From positions 1 through 37,088 of the forward strand of contig JAQVNJ010000053.1 in the NCBI GenBank assembly GCA_028703175.1: a DNA stretch of 37,088 bases. Direction: 5' to 3'. Source of the DNA: JAAYCB01 sp012744395 (GTDB lineage Bacteria > Planctomycetota > Planctomycetia > Pirellulales > Thermoguttaceae). The notes beneath the pieces were generated by a model. It was not told the origin of the DNA and searched no databases. It saw nothing but the letters and a program-made list of their open reading frames with translations. Positions 1-9,328 of this stretch are shown here, in pieces; position 1 is the stretch's first letter; each line of letters opens with the position of its first letter. Position numbers and translations under genes: made by a program.

Positions 1-508
1 GAGCCCCAACTGCCGGCCCGTCCGTCGGCCTCCCGCAGCAGGCGCTCGCTGCAACCGGGCGAATTACCAGCGCGGCGGGGATTTTTTCTCACGCCATAAC
101 CCCTTTTATGTAGGCACTTTACGACGCCATTCGGACTGTGGCGCGGCATTCCGGCCGGGTTGTCTATTGACAAATGGTAAGGAATTATTAAAAACCACTC
201 ATCGTGGGCAGGAACGAGCCCGTTCGGATCGGCAGAGCGTGCCGCGGCCATCGAGATTGCCGAACCGTACGCCGCAAGCCGATCGAGCGATCTGGGGACG
301 GCTCAGGTGCCTGCAACATACTATTCGGGATTGTAGTCCTACGTAACACTCCTTTGCGTGTTGGCGCCCTCTTAAAATCAGCAGGCGGCGCAATCAGGAT
401 TGCGCTCGGTCTCATCGGCATTGACTAGGGCCATCTTGTATGTCCCTATTGTGCGTACCATTGTGGTGTAGTGTCGTTCCGCCTCTCTTCTTCAAGGAGT
501 GACATGCG
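1..508. other. Leader region without a recognisable gene
   Basis: I see no convincing gene here; the short open frames lack start signals and family resemblance. It is the upstream region of the DUF1559 gene. It contains an inverted repeat TTGTC-TATT-GACAA at 160-173 followed by an AT-rich stretch (about 180-195), and TTGACT at 421-426 without a well-spaced -10 box. No promoter can be assigned with confidence. Confidence 0.5.
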
Positions 509-1558
509 ATGTGGTCGAGATCTCGTTTGGGCTTCACGCTCGTGGAGCTGCTGGTCGTGATTGCCATTATTGGCATTCTGATTGCCCTGCTGCTGCCGGC
601 GGTGCAGGCGGCTCGTGAAGCCGCCCGCCGATCGCAGTGCTCGAACAACCTGAAGCAGCTTGCCTTGGGAGTTCACAACTACGCGGACACGTTCGGGTCT
701 TTCCCTTCCGGTTTCGTCTCCGCCATTCCGTCACCCATGAGTGACGAAGCCACAGCGAGCCAGGAACCGTCGGTCTGGACGTGGGGGGCGCTGCTCCTGC
801 CCTTCGTCGAGCAGAAGGCATTGCAGGACGCGTTGCAGGTGGGGAAGCTCACCTTGGCGCAGACCCTGGCGACCGCCGCGGGACGGGCTGCCGCGCAGAC
901 CCCGGTGGCCGCGTTCGTCTGCCCGTCGGACACCGGTCCCGCGCTGAACGATTTCGGCGCAAATTATGCCAGCCAGTCAGATCAATTCACAAGCTACGAA
1001 AAGTGCGTCACGAGCGACGGGACGGACAGGATTCAGATCGCCAAGTCGAACTACGTGGGCGTGTGTTCCGTTGGCGACAGCATGACTCCGCCCAGCGGCA
1101 ATTTCGAACAGTACGGGCCGCCGGCCGGAGTGTTTTTCTGGAACTCCGCGACCAGGTTCCGAGATATCACCGACGGGACGAGCAATACGGGAATGCTCGG
1201 GGAACGGTGCTATAAGCTCAGCAACGTGCTCATGGGCGCGGGGAATGTCATCGGGTGCAGCCCCTTGCTGAGCGGCTACAAGAGCCGCACGCGGGCGATC
1301 AATTCCGCGCTGGGCATCCCCTATTGGGGCATCAACCAGACTGCCATCAACTGGGCGCATCAGAACCGCAGCTTCAGCAGTCTGCATCCCGGCGGGGTTC
1401 AGTTCGCGTTGTGCGACGGTTCGGTTCGCTTCATCAGTGATACGATTGACTTTCGCGCAAACAGTATCGGAGGAATGACGAATCCCAACCAAGGGGTCGA
1501 CAGCACCTTGGAGCGATTCCTCTCGAAGGACGATGGTCAGCCGATCGGGGATTTCTAG
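509..1558 (+). CDS. DUF1559 prepilin-type protein
   Basis: A 349-residue planctomycete-type DUF1559 protein. The N terminus has a type IV pilin-like class III signal: a short basic leader, then Gly8 followed by FTLVELLVVIAIIG, the cleavage/methylation motif processed by a prepilin peptidase. The conserved AAREAARRSQCSNNLKQ segment follows. Near the C terminus is the H-x9-DG motif (HPGGVQFALCDG) typical of this family. The start is supported by AAGGAG at 494-499, nine bases upstream. The protein is probably membrane-anchored and envelope-exposed; the family's function is not established. A lipoprotein gene follows on the same strand after a hairpin, the same arrangement as the second DUF1559 copy near 13.2 kb. 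Family call is firm, function unknown. Confidence 0.95.
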   Translation: MWSRSRLGFTLVELLVVIAIIGILIALLLPAVQAAREAARRSQCSNNLKQLALGVHNYADTFGSFPSGFVSAIPSPMSDEATASQEPSVWTWGALLLPFVEQKALQDALQVGKLTLAQTLATAAGRAAAQTPVAAFVCPSDTGPALNDFGANYASQSDQFTSYEKCVTSDGTDRIQIAKSNYVGVCSVGDSMTPPSGNFEQYGPPAGVFFWNSATRFRDITDGTSNTGMLGERCYKLSNVLMGAGNVIGCSPLLSGYKSRTRAINSALGIPYWGINQTAINWAHQNRSFSSLHPGGVQFALCDGSVRFISDTIDFRANSIGGMTNPNQGVDSTLERFLSKDDGQPIGDF

Positions 1559-1642
1559 CGATTGATTATCGCCTGAGCCAGGCGAACCGGGGTTCCTGAG
1601 CCCAAGCTGTCGCCGTCAGTTCAGGACCGTGGGCCGATTCTT

Positions 1643-1671
1643 GGGGGGCCGACGACGGGCGTCGGCTCCCC
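1643..1671 (+). terminator. GC-rich hairpin, possible terminator
   Basis: A 12-pair stem (1643-1654 with 1660-1671, one G-T wobble) closes a five-base loop. It lies 85 bases after the DUF1559 stop. There is no T-tract, so it could be a weak terminator or attenuator between the DUF1559 and lipoprotein genes. Confidence 0.45.
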
Positions 1672-1739
1672 ACAGGCAGACGGTGTGGGTCTAAGTGTCT
1701 TTCCATCCGATTGCTCTATCAATAGAAGGTGAGGTCCGT

Positions 1740-2138
1740 ATGATCGATGGACGGAGGTTGGCGTTGGCATTCTTCTTCTCCGCGATCGTCCCGGCGATTG
1801 TTGGCTGTGGCCGAAGCGATCTGCCCGAGTTGGGACGCGTGCAAGGCACTGTCACACTCGACGGAAAGCCCCTGTCCGGCGCGGCCGTCGGGTTCTATCC
1901 GTTGTCAGGAGGCCGTCAGGCACTCTCGATTATCGATGAGGACGGGAAGTACGAGTTGACATTCGTCGACGGCGTCGATGGGGCCCAGACGGGCGCCAAC
2001 GAGGTGACCGTCTTCTGGCCCGACGACACGGTGCCGACCGCGCCGATCCCAGCAAAGTACAACCAGAACTCGGAATTGACGTTTGACGTCAAGCCGGGAA
2101 AGAATACGTTCGACATCCAGATGGAATCGGGAAAGTAG
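1740..2138 (+). CDS. Small lipoprotein with carboxypeptidase-regulatory-like fold
   Basis: A 132-residue predicted lipoprotein. The N terminus has a basic start, a hydrophobic stretch and lipobox IVGC, followed by a short linker. The mature part (GRVQGTVTLDGKPLSGAAVGFYP and onward) resembles the carboxypeptidase-regulatory/transthyretin-like beta-sandwich domain common in planctomycete lipoproteins. An upstream in-frame ATG at 1695 would add 15 residues ahead of the signal peptide; ATG 1740 is preferred because AAGGTGAGG (1726-1734) sits just before it. It follows the DUF1559 gene and precedes the phosphoesterase by 19 bases, so all three may be co-transcribed. Probably a surface-anchored binding or structural protein; no substrate can be inferred. 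Confidence 0.88.
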   Translation: MIDGRRLALAFFFSAIVPAIVGCGRSDLPELGRVQGTVTLDGKPLSGAAVGFYPLSGGRQALSIIDEDGKYELTFVDGVDGAQTGANEVTVFWPDDTVPTAPIPAKYNQNSELTFDVKPGKNTFDIQMESGK

Positions 2139-2157
2139 ACGCGCATAGGTTGACGCC

Positions 2158-3765
2158 ATGATGAACCGCAACAGGTGCCTGCTGCTCTTGCTCGTGGGTC
2201 TGCTGGCGGCCCAGGTCGCCCGGGGAGACGCGTTCCGAGTCCTCCCCTACGTGCAGAATCCGGCCAAGGACGCGATGACGGTCCGCTGGCTCTCGGAGAC
2301 CGGAGAGCCGGGCGTGCTGACCGTGCAAACGCCCGGCGGACCGCTCGAGTTGCGTTCGCAGCCGCAATTGGCGACGGCCCTGGCGCACAATCCCTTCAAG
2401 ACCGAGCCCGGAGGCCCGCATCGCGGCCTTCCCTGGCTCCACCGCGTCCGCGTGACCGGCTTGAAGCCGGGAACGACCTACGCCTATCGCGTCCGCCAGG
2501 GGACGGCGCAGCACGGGGATTGTTTCCGCACAGCGCCGGACGACGACCAGCCGGTTCGATTCATCGCGATTGCCGACTCCGAAACCGAGCCGGAGTCGTC
2601 GACCAGCCCGCCGGTCGCGTGGCCGCCTGCGACCGGCGGCAACCGGCCTGCGGGAATCGCCCGCTATGTCGCCGATCAGACCACGGGCTTTCGCGAGAAC
2701 CTGAAGGTGATTCTCGCGCGGCGTCCGGATTTCGTCACGATCTCCGGCGACCTCGCGGAAACCGGCGGCGAGCAGCGCGATTGGGACGAATTCTGGCGGC
2801 ACGTCGCGGGGGACTACGGCACGCTGGCCGGCAGCGTGCCGATCTTTCCCGCGCTCGGAAATCATGAGAACTTCGCCGGTCCTGGCGGCGGCTATTCGGC
2901 GGAAGGAGCGAACTTCGCCACGGACAAGTTCCTCGCGTACTTCGAAGCGCCCTCCAATGGCGCCACTGACCCGAAGCATCGCGGGCGGTACTACCGGATC
3001 GACTACGGCCCGGTCTCCCTGATCACGCTCGACTCCAGCGACGGCCTGCCCCACCAGACGGCGTCCGATACGAATCACTACCTGGAGGGGAGCAATGCCC
3101 CCGATTTCAATCCCGGTTCCGAGCAGTACCGCTGGCTCGAAGCGCAATTGGCCGACGCGCAGCGGAAGAGCCGCTTCACCTTCGTCCAATTCCACCACAC
3201 GATGTACGGCTCCGGTCCGCACAGCGTCCCCTTCGGCAAGCTAAACTTCTCCGGGCAGTCGGGCATCGCCATGCGGGTCATTCAGCCCTTGCTGTTTCGC
3301 TACGGCGTGGCGGCCGTGATCGCCGGGCACGACGAAGTCACCGAGCGGGCGATGGTCACGGGGACCGAGACCTTGCCGGACGGTTCCAATCGCCCCCACA
3401 GCATCCATTTCTTTGTCGTGGGGAGTGCCGGCGACGGGCTCCGCGGCCCCTCCGAGGGCTGCGAGAATCCCTACCGCAAGTTCATTGTCCACGAAGATGC
3501 CCCGGAAGTCTGGAACGGAAAGCAACTCGTCTCCGGCGGGAAGCATTACGGGCACCTCGAAGTCGACGTCACGCGCAACGACCAGGGCCGGTGGCGGGCC
3601 GAATTGGTCCCGGCCTACACATTTCCGCTGATGGATGCGGACGGCAACGTCGTCGGCTGGGAACGCCGAGTCTACGATGACGTGGTGACGATCACGGCCA
3701 ATCCCGAAAGAGCCAACGCAAAGGCCGGCCGGGGAGCGCGGCGCAAGGCGGCGCTCGTGCATTGA
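2158..3765 (+). CDS. Secreted purple-acid-phosphatase-like metallophosphoesterase
   Basis: A 535-residue exported protein. Residues 1-23 form a signal peptide. Residues about 25-125 look like the fibronectin-like N-terminal domain of purple acid phosphatases, and the calcineurin-like phosphoesterase domain follows. Visible metal-site blocks are GDL (197-199), GNHE (234-237), HH (346-347) and GHDE (390-393). The first block reads IADSE around residue 140, so the usual D-x-H histidine is not evident there; purple acid phosphatases also differ at this block. Likely hydrolyses phosphate esters outside the cytoplasm. Starts at tandem ATGs (2158 or 2161) with no strong ribosome binding site, 19 bases after the lipoprotein. 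The exact substrate is unknown. Confidence 0.88.
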   Translation: MMNRNRCLLLLLVGLLAAQVARGDAFRVLPYVQNPAKDAMTVRWLSETGEPGVLTVQTPGGPLELRSQPQLATALAHNPFKTEPGGPHRGLPWLHRVRVTGLKPGTTYAYRVRQGTAQHGDCFRTAPDDDQPVRFIAIADSETEPESSTSPPVAWPPATGGNRPAGIARYVADQTTGFRENLKVILARRPDFVTISGDLAETGGEQRDWDEFWRHVAGDYGTLAGSVPIFPALGNHENFAGPGGGYSAEGANFATDKFLAYFEAPSNGATDPKHRGRYYRIDYGPVSLITLDSSDGLPHQTASDTNHYLEGSNAPDFNPGSEQYRWLEAQLADAQRKSRFTFVQFHHTMYGSGPHSVPFGKLNFSGQSGIAMRVIQPLLFRYGVAAVIAGHDEVTERAMVTGTETLPDGSNRPHSIHFFVVGSAGDGLRGPSEGCENPYRKFIVHEDAPEVWNGKQLVSGGKHYGHLEVDVTRNDQGRWRAELVPAYTFPLMDADGNVVGWERRVYDDVVTITANPERANAKAGRGARRKAALVH

Positions 3766-3822
3766 AGACTACGGAGTGTGGGAATCGTTCTTCCGCGCCA
3801 GCGCCGCCACGTTGGCCTGAGA

Positions 3823-3847
3823 CGGGGCAAACCGGCAGCTTGCCCCG
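3823..3847. terminator. Inverted repeat between convergent genes
   Basis: Perfect 8-bp inverted repeat CGGGGCAA (3823-3830) and TTGCCCCG (3840-3847) with a nine-base loop, placed between the convergent phosphoesterase and Aas-like genes. Position suggests a bidirectional terminator; there is no clear T-tract. Confidence 0.45.
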
Positions 3848-3892
3848 ACAGGAAGACGACTCCCATCCTTTTTCTCTCGCCCGCCGTCCCGA

Positions 3893-6535
3893 TCACGGCT
3901 GCGTCCTCTCCTCGATCATCTTCCGCAGCGCTTTGTAGTCGGTCTTGCCGGTCCCGAGAACCGGAATCGCCTCGACTTTGCGGACTTCATCCAGCCGCAT
4001 GACGCCGCGGAACCCGGCGTCGGCGAGGACCGCGTTGGCTTCGCGGAGCGAGATCTCCTCGGTCGCAAAGAGAACGATCTGGCGCCCGGCGGGCGTCTCC
4101 ACGCCTTCCACGGCCACCCGCGGCCCGTCTTCGGTCGCCGGAAACCGCTCGGTCAGCGGCTCTTCCAGGGCCGGCAGCGAGATCATCTCGCCGCCGGCCT
4201 TGAGGAACCGCTTCAGCCGGCCGCGGAAATGGATGAACCGGTCTTCGTCGAGCGCCACCAGGTCGCCCGTCTTGTACCAGCGCTGGCCGTTGAGCGTCTG
4301 GAATGGATCGGGGCCGTCGTAGTTCAGATATCCGCCAAAAACCGAGCGGCCGCGGACGAGCAACATGCCGGTTTCGCCGCCGGCGAGCGGCGCGCCTGTC
4401 TCGGGATGGACGACGCAGACTTCCACGCCGTCCAGTGGCGGGCCGACGGTCCCCGGCTTCTGCTTCTCCCTGCGGTTGGCCGCCACGATCGGCGAGCATT
4501 CGGTGATTCCATAGCCCTCCAGGAGCACCGCGCCGGGGATCATCTCGGCCGCCCGGGCAAACAGCGCTTCGGGGCATTTCTCCGCGCCGGTCGCCACCAG
4601 CCGCAGCGAACGGAGCTGCTCCGGATCGGCCGTGGCAAAGATGTAGCCGAGGAAGGTCGGCGTGGTGGCCGTCAGGGCCGGGCGATAGGCCGCGGCCAGC
4701 CGCACCAGGCCCGCCGCGTCGGTCGGGTCCGGGTGATGGACCACGCGGAAGCCCGACAGGATCGGCGCCAGCATGTTGGCCATCAGGCCGAAGCTGTGAA
4801 ACGGCGGCAAGGCCCCGAGCATCGCCTCCTCGCGGCGCAGGCGGATGCTGGCGATCGTCGACCGCACGTTGGAAATCAGGTTGCCGTGCGTCAGCGGCAC
4901 GGCCTTCGGCGCGCTCTCCGAGCCGGAGGTGAAGAGCACCACGGCGGGATCGTCGGGACGTTGGCGGGGCAGCTCGCTGAGGATTCGCCGCGGCGATGCA
5001 TACGTGGCGGCCAGCGCCCCGATCTGCTCCCCTTTGCCGATTCCCGCGCGAAGGTCCTCGAGGTAGACCAGCTCGGCCCCCGCGACGTCGATCCGCAGGC
5101 GGTCGATGAATCTCCGCGAGGTGACGACCCGTTGGACCTGGAGCGTTCGCACCGCGTGGGCGAGGTTTGCCGGCCCGGTCGTCCAGTTGAGCATCACGGG
5201 GAGCTTGCCGGCCAGGTGGAGGCCGAAGAACACCAGGTCGGCGGCGACCGAAGCGGGCAGGAGCACGCCGATCGCTCCGCCGGGGAGTTTCTCCAGCCGC
5301 CGGCTGATCAGCCGGCAGCCGACCAGCGCCCGGCGATAGGTGAGCACGCCGCTCAGCGCGTCGGCGACGGCTACGTCGCCTGGGCTGGCCAGCGCGCGGA
5401 GGACGAAGGCCTCGGCGATCGAGTCGCCGAGCACCTCGGCCGGGCCGGCCGGTTGCCGCCTCTTCGTCCAGAGCGGCGCGGCCCGCTTCACGCCCGTGCT
5501 CCCGGTCATCTGGCCTTGGGCCAGGGCCCACAACTGCCCCAGAGTGCCGGCGACGCGGTCTGAACGGAAGCCGAACCGTTCCTCGATCTTCAGGGCCAGC
5601 TCCATCCGCTCGAGGCTGTCGAAACCGAGCATGTCCAGCGCCGCCTCCGGCGCGAGCTCGTCCTCGCCGAGCGCGCGGCCCAGGTGCTCCTCGATCATCT
5701 GGTTGACGGCCTGCCGCGTCGTTTGGGGAATCCGGTCCAGGTCGATCGCGACCGCCTGTTCGATGGCGGGGAATTGGCAGGTCCGCGGCCCCAGCAGCAA
5801 GTGATAAGGCACAAACGTCGGCGGCTCGGGGCCCTCCCGGTTGTACCACTGTTCCAGGTAGCGGTTGAGGCACTCGCGATCCTGGCTGGGCAGCTGATCG
5901 CGCGGGACCACCTCCAGGGTGATGCGGACGTTGCGGCGCGGCGCGAAGAAGACCAGGTTGGCGGCCATCCAGAGGATGGCCTGGATCGCTCGGGCGCCGA
6001 GCGAGGGGCGTTTGCCGGTCCGCGCGTAGGAGAACATGCTTCCCCAGAGCCCGACCGTGCGGACGAGTACGACGTGCGCCTCGGGGACGCGCTGGAGGAT
6101 TTCATAAGTCGCCCGGGCGGACCCGATCAGCTCCGTCTGCTGGAGGCGGACCTTCCCGGCGGGATAGACCAGGAAGCTCTCGCCGCGGCGGAGCCCTTCG
6201 ACGACCGCGTCGATCATCGCCAGGGTCCGCTCGTGGGCGGCCCGGCTGTGCTCGGCCAGGTCGGGCACCTCCAAGGCGTGGACCAGCCGCATCAGCGGGC
6301 GGAGCAGGGCAATCCGGTAGATGCCGGCGTACACGATCGGGCGGAGCGAGCGGCGGCGCCGCAGGTGGGAGATCACCAGGGGGGGATCGATGTAGGCGGG
6401 ATGGCTGGGCAGAACCAGCGTGGGCCCGTCGAGCCCCTCCAATTGCCCGAGCCCCGCGATCTCGACGCGATAGCGCCGGTTGAGCATCCAGCGAACGATC
6501 GTCCAGAACAGTCGGTACATGAAACCTGACGCCAT
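3893..6535 (-). CDS. aas: PlsC acyltransferase-ACP-AMP ligase fusion (Aas-like)
   Basis: An 880-residue multidomain enzyme. Residues about 10-210 are a PlsC-type acyltransferase with the H-x4-D motif (HPAYID, 45-50). Residues about 275-345 are an acyl-carrier domain with the phosphopantetheine site GFDSLE (Ser307). Residues about 370-880 are an AMP-forming acyl ligase: TSGSE (536-540), GYGITE (674-679), TGD (756-758) and the C-terminal catalytic lysine in GTGKTD (Lys864). E. coli Aas joins an acyltransferase and an acyl-ACP synthetase to re-acylate lysophospholipids using separate ACP; here a carrier domain sits between them. The neighbouring upstream gene is an LplT-like transporter 102 bases away on the same strand, matching the lplT-aas pairing. 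A second ATG five codons in is possible. Domain calls are firm; the pathway is inferred from the pairing. Confidence 0.9.
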   Translation of the reverse strand: MASGFMYRLFWTIVRWMLNRRYRVEIAGLGQLEGLDGPTLVLPSHPAYIDPPLVISHLRRRRSLRPIVYAGIYRIALLRPLMRLVHALEVPDLAEHSRAAHERTLAMIDAVVEGLRRGESFLVYPAGKVRLQQTELIGSARATYEILQRVPEAHVVLVRTVGLWGSMFSYARTGKRPSLGARAIQAILWMAANLVFFAPRRNVRITLEVVPRDQLPSQDRECLNRYLEQWYNREGPEPPTFVPYHLLLGPRTCQFPAIEQAVAIDLDRIPQTTRQAVNQMIEEHLGRALGEDELAPEAALDMLGFDSLERMELALKIEERFGFRSDRVAGTLGQLWALAQGQMTGSTGVKRAAPLWTKRRQPAGPAEVLGDSIAEAFVLRALASPGDVAVADALSGVLTYRRALVGCRLISRRLEKLPGGAIGVLLPASVAADLVFFGLHLAGKLPVMLNWTTGPANLAHAVRTLQVQRVVTSRRFIDRLRIDVAGAELVYLEDLRAGIGKGEQIGALAATYASPRRILSELPRQRPDDPAVVLFTSGSESAPKAVPLTHGNLISNVRSTIASIRLRREEAMLGALPPFHSFGLMANMLAPILSGFRVVHHPDPTDAAGLVRLAAAYRPALTATTPTFLGYIFATADPEQLRSLRLVATGAEKCPEALFARAAEMIPGAVLLEGYGITECSPIVAANRREKQKPGTVGPPLDGVEVCVVHPETGAPLAGGETGMLLVRGRSVFGGYLNYDGPDPFQTLNGQRWYKTGDLVALDEDRFIHFRGRLKRFLKAGGEMISLPALEEPLTERFPATEDGPRVAVEGVETPAGRQIVLFATEEISLREANAVLADAGFRGVMRLDEVRKVEAIPVLGTGKTDYKALRKMIEERTQP

Positions 6536-6637
6536 TGTTGTGAGGAAAAGCTGGCTTGTGTTGGGCGCGGCGCAGGCAACGCCGAGGGGCCCGACCGCGC
6601 GGGCGCGTTTCGAACGTGCCCGGCCTGTCTATCCTTT

Positions 6638-7933
6638 TCAGTCCGCCGATTCCGCCGTCAGCGCCGCTGCGGCACGGGCGGCGAGAAGCTGCCTGAGTTT
6701 CAAGGTTCCGACAACCGTACCGGCGATTGCCAGGCCGGCACAGGCCAGGAACACTCGATTGGGAGCGATTTGCAGGGGCCCCGAGAGGAGCCAATACAGG
6801 CCCGCCCCGAGCGAGCTGGCCGTGAACGACATCGCGTTGGCGGTGCCGAGAAAGCGGCCGCGTTCCCCGCCCGGCGAGAGCTTTTGCAGCAAGGCCTGCA
6901 AAGGAATGATGTAAAAACCGGCCGACAGGCCGGCCAGGGCGACCAGCGCGGCGACGTTGGCGACCGTCGGCTGCAAGGTTCCGAGCAGGACGAAGCAGGC
7001 GGCCATTCCCGAAGCGCCGAAAGGAATCAGTTGCGGCCGGATTCCGCGGCCGGAGAGGAATCCGGCGGCCACGCTGCTGACCGCGATGCTGACACCCAAC
7101 AGTCCGATCAACAGGCTCGTCTTCGTGTAGCCGATTGCCAGAATCTTCTCGTATTCCGGGAGGATCAGCAGCGACATCATGCCGACCAGGTAGAACCCCG
7201 CCCAGGCAATCGCCACCGAGAGCAGGGTCGAGCTCATGTCGCGGAACGACTGGAGGTAGGTTCCCACAAGGTCGAATTTGAGCTTCAAGGAGGGATTGGC
7301 CGCTTTAAGCGGCGGCATCGCCAGCACGCTCAGCAGGCCGGCCAGGGCCACGGCCAGCAGCGCGGCCCCCGGGGCCCAGAGGATCGGCTCGGCGCCGGTC
7401 GCCGGATCGGGGTCGTAGGCGGTGCTCAAGGGGCCCGCCAGCAGCGAACCGATGATCACGGCGATGTTGGTGAGCATGTTGAGCAGGCCGTTGGCCTGGC
7501 TCAACCGCTCTTCCCCGACGATTTCGGGCACGACCCCGTATTTCGATGGCCCGAACAGCGCGCTCTGAATCGCCAGCAAGAGCATCGCCGCCAGAGTGAT
7601 CCAGAGGTTCTGCGCGAGCAGTCCCACCAGGGCCAGCAAGGCGATCGGGACCTCGGCGATTTTGACGGCAACCATCACCGACCGCTTGCTGAACCGGTCG
7701 GCCAACTGGCCGGCCAATCCCGAGAAGAGAATGAACGGAATCGTCAGGCAGAGGGCCGGCAGACTCTGCCCCCCATCGCCCAACCCCCCCTCGGCCAGGC
7801 TGCCGGACCAGATTCCGGTGGCAACCATGAACACCAGCACCTGCTTGAGGACGTTGTCGTTGGCGGCCCCAAGGAACTGGGTACCCAGCAGGGAGAGGAA
7901 GCCTCGGCTGAAAAGGGGTCGCGGTCCGCCCAT
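6638..7933 (-). CDS. lplT: MFS transporter, LplT-like lysophospholipid flippase
   Basis: A 431-residue polytopic membrane protein of the major facilitator superfamily. The N terminus (FLSLLGTQFLGAANDNVLKQ) is the typical first helix of LplT-like proteins, followed by about ten to twelve hydrophobic segments and the loop ADRFSKRSVM after helix two. The frame is open 51 codons further upstream, but that extension is polar and not family-like, so ATG at 7933 is chosen; a GAGAG stretch lies just upstream. In E. coli LplT flips lysophospholipids inward for re-acylation by Aas. The next gene downstream is an Aas-like fusion, so the two probably form a membrane phospholipid repair unit. MFS call firm, substrate inferred. 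Confidence 0.87.
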   Translation of the reverse strand: MGGPRPLFSRGFLSLLGTQFLGAANDNVLKQVLVFMVATGIWSGSLAEGGLGDGGQSLPALCLTIPFILFSGLAGQLADRFSKRSVMVAVKIAEVPIALLALVGLLAQNLWITLAAMLLLAIQSALFGPSKYGVVPEIVGEERLSQANGLLNMLTNIAVIIGSLLAGPLSTAYDPDPATGAEPILWAPGAALLAVALAGLLSVLAMPPLKAANPSLKLKFDLVGTYLQSFRDMSSTLLSVAIAWAGFYLVGMMSLLILPEYEKILAIGYTKTSLLIGLLGVSIAVSSVAAGFLSGRGIRPQLIPFGASGMAACFVLLGTLQPTVANVAALVALAGLSAGFYIIPLQALLQKLSPGGERGRFLGTANAMSFTASSLGAGLYWLLSGPLQIAPNRVFLACAGLAIAGTVVGTLKLRQLLAARAAAALTAESAD

Positions 7934-8136
7934 GAAGATGCTCTCGGAGGATTGAAGACCGTCTTGCCGGCCTTGTTTGACCAGGCGTTCTCGCCGGCAG
8001 TATATCACGGACGCTCGGGGCGCGTGATTGCCTGGCCGGTTTGCGCTCAGATTCGGCAACGCGAACCTCTCGCCAGCCATCGCCAACGGCTTCCCCTGGA
8101 AAATCCGTCTTTCCTAGACTGCCGCCTGCCGGCCAG

Positions 8137-8166
8137 TTTACCACAGGGTTCACAGACTCCTATAAT
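8137..8166 (+). promoter_or_regulatory. Sigma70-type promoter upstream of SMP-30 gene
   Basis: Perfect -10 box TATAAT at 8161-8166 with a -35-like TTTACC at 8137-8142 (18-base spacer), about 100 bases before the SMP-30 start on the same strand. Good match to the vegetative consensus. Confidence 0.6.
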
Positions 8167-8263
8167 GGTTCGGGTTGGTCGGCCCGGCCGGCGCGGATCC
8201 GCCGCGCGGGGCCCATCCGAGGACAATCGCCGACCGAAGGCCTCGAGACGTTGAGGGAGCACG

Positions 8264-9193
8264 ATGAACAACCGTTTGGCACTTCTGCTGATTTCGCCGA
8301 TCGCCCTCTTGCCGGCCGCCGCGCCTGCCGCCGATTCGCTTGCCCGAATCGTCGCCCCAGGCGCCCGCGCGGAGGTGCTGGGCACCGGCTATGGTTTCTG
8401 TGAAGGTCCGGCCGCCGACGCCGAGGGGAACGTCTACTTCTCCGACGGCAAGAACGACACGATCCACCTCTGGCGGCCCGGCAGGCCGGTGGAAGTGTTC
8501 GTCGATGACAGCCTGGATGCCAACGGCATGATGTTCAATGCCCGCGGCGAGCTGGTCGTCTGCGAGGGGGCCGCGTTCCGCATCGTCGCCTTCGACGTGA
8601 AGACCAAGGCAAAGCGAATCCTCGTCGGCCAGGGGGAGCGGCAGTACAACGAGCCCAACGACTTGGCGATCGACTCGGCGGGCGGGGGCTACTTCACCGA
8701 CCCGAACTACAAGCATCGCGGCCAGGAAGCGATCAAGAAAGAGCTTGCCTATTACTGTTCGCCCGAGGGCAAGGTTGCCGTTGTCTCCGACGTCTGCACG
8801 AATCCCAACGGGGTCCTGCTCTCGGCCGACGAGAAGACGCTCTACCTGGCCGATTGCCGCGGCAAGCTGGTCTATCGATACCGCGTGGAAGCGCCCGGCA
8901 AGCTGACCGGCGAGACCCGCTGGCTCGACCTGGGCGCCAGCCCCGACGGGATGACGGCCGACGAGGAGGGCAATCTCTACGTCGCCTGTGGCGCGACGGG
9001 GATCAAGGTCTACTCGCAAGAGGGGGAGCCGATCGGCCTGATCACCGCTGATCGCGGCGTGCCCTACGCCTCGAACGTCTGCTTCGGCGGCGAGGATTTT
9101 CGCACGCTCCTGATCACCTCGCGAGACCGCTTTCTCGGCATCCCCATGAAGGTTGCGGGCGCCAGACCATTGCCCGCCAAAAAATCGCCGTAG
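8264..9193 (+). CDS. Exported SMP-30/gluconolactonase-like protein
   Basis: A 309-residue protein with an N-terminal signal peptide (about residues 1-23, ending APAADS) and a six-bladed beta-propeller of the SMP-30/gluconolaconase/LRE family. Repeated blade motifs are visible: EGPAADAEGNVYFSD, EPNDLAIDSAGGGYFTD, NPNGVLLSADEKTLYLAD and SPDGMTADEEGNLYVA. The conserved Glu, Asn and Asp residues that bind the divalent metal in this family appear in these blocks. Members hydrolyse sugar lactones or related esters; the substrate here is not known. GAGGGAG at 8253-8259 supports the start, and a TATAAT promoter lies upstream. A Tat-exported aldo/keto reductase follows on the same strand after a small hairpin. 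Confidence 0.92.
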   Translation: MNNRLALLLISPIALLPAAAPAADSLARIVAPGARAEVLGTGYGFCEGPAADAEGNVYFSDGKNDTIHLWRPGRPVEVFVDDSLDANGMMFNARGELVVCEGAAFRIVAFDVKTKAKRILVGQGERQYNEPNDLAIDSAGGGYFTDPNYKHRGQEAIKKELAYYCSPEGKVAVVSDVCTNPNGVLLSADEKTLYLADCRGKLVYRYRVEAPGKLTGETRWLDLGASPDGMTADEEGNLYVACGATGIKVYSQEGEPIGLITADRGVPYASNVCFGGEDFRTLLITSRDRFLGIPMKVAGARPLPAKKSP

Positions 9194-9199
9194 AATGGC

Positions 9200-9220
9200 A
9201 AGACGGGTCCTCCCGGTCTT
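9200..9220 (+). terminator. Short hairpin after SMP-30 gene
   Basis: AAGACGGG (9200-9207) can pair with CCCGGTCTT (9212-9220) with one bulged G and a four-base loop, seven bases after the SMP-30 stop. No T-tract, so termination is uncertain. Confidence 0.35.
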
Positions 9221-9328
9221 CGCGGCCAGCCCAGCTCCCGGCCGATCCGGTGCGCGAGTGGACTTGCCGCGAGAACGGGCCTCCCCCCCCTTGCCGCCAA
9301 TCACGTCAGCAAACAGGAGATCCATGCC

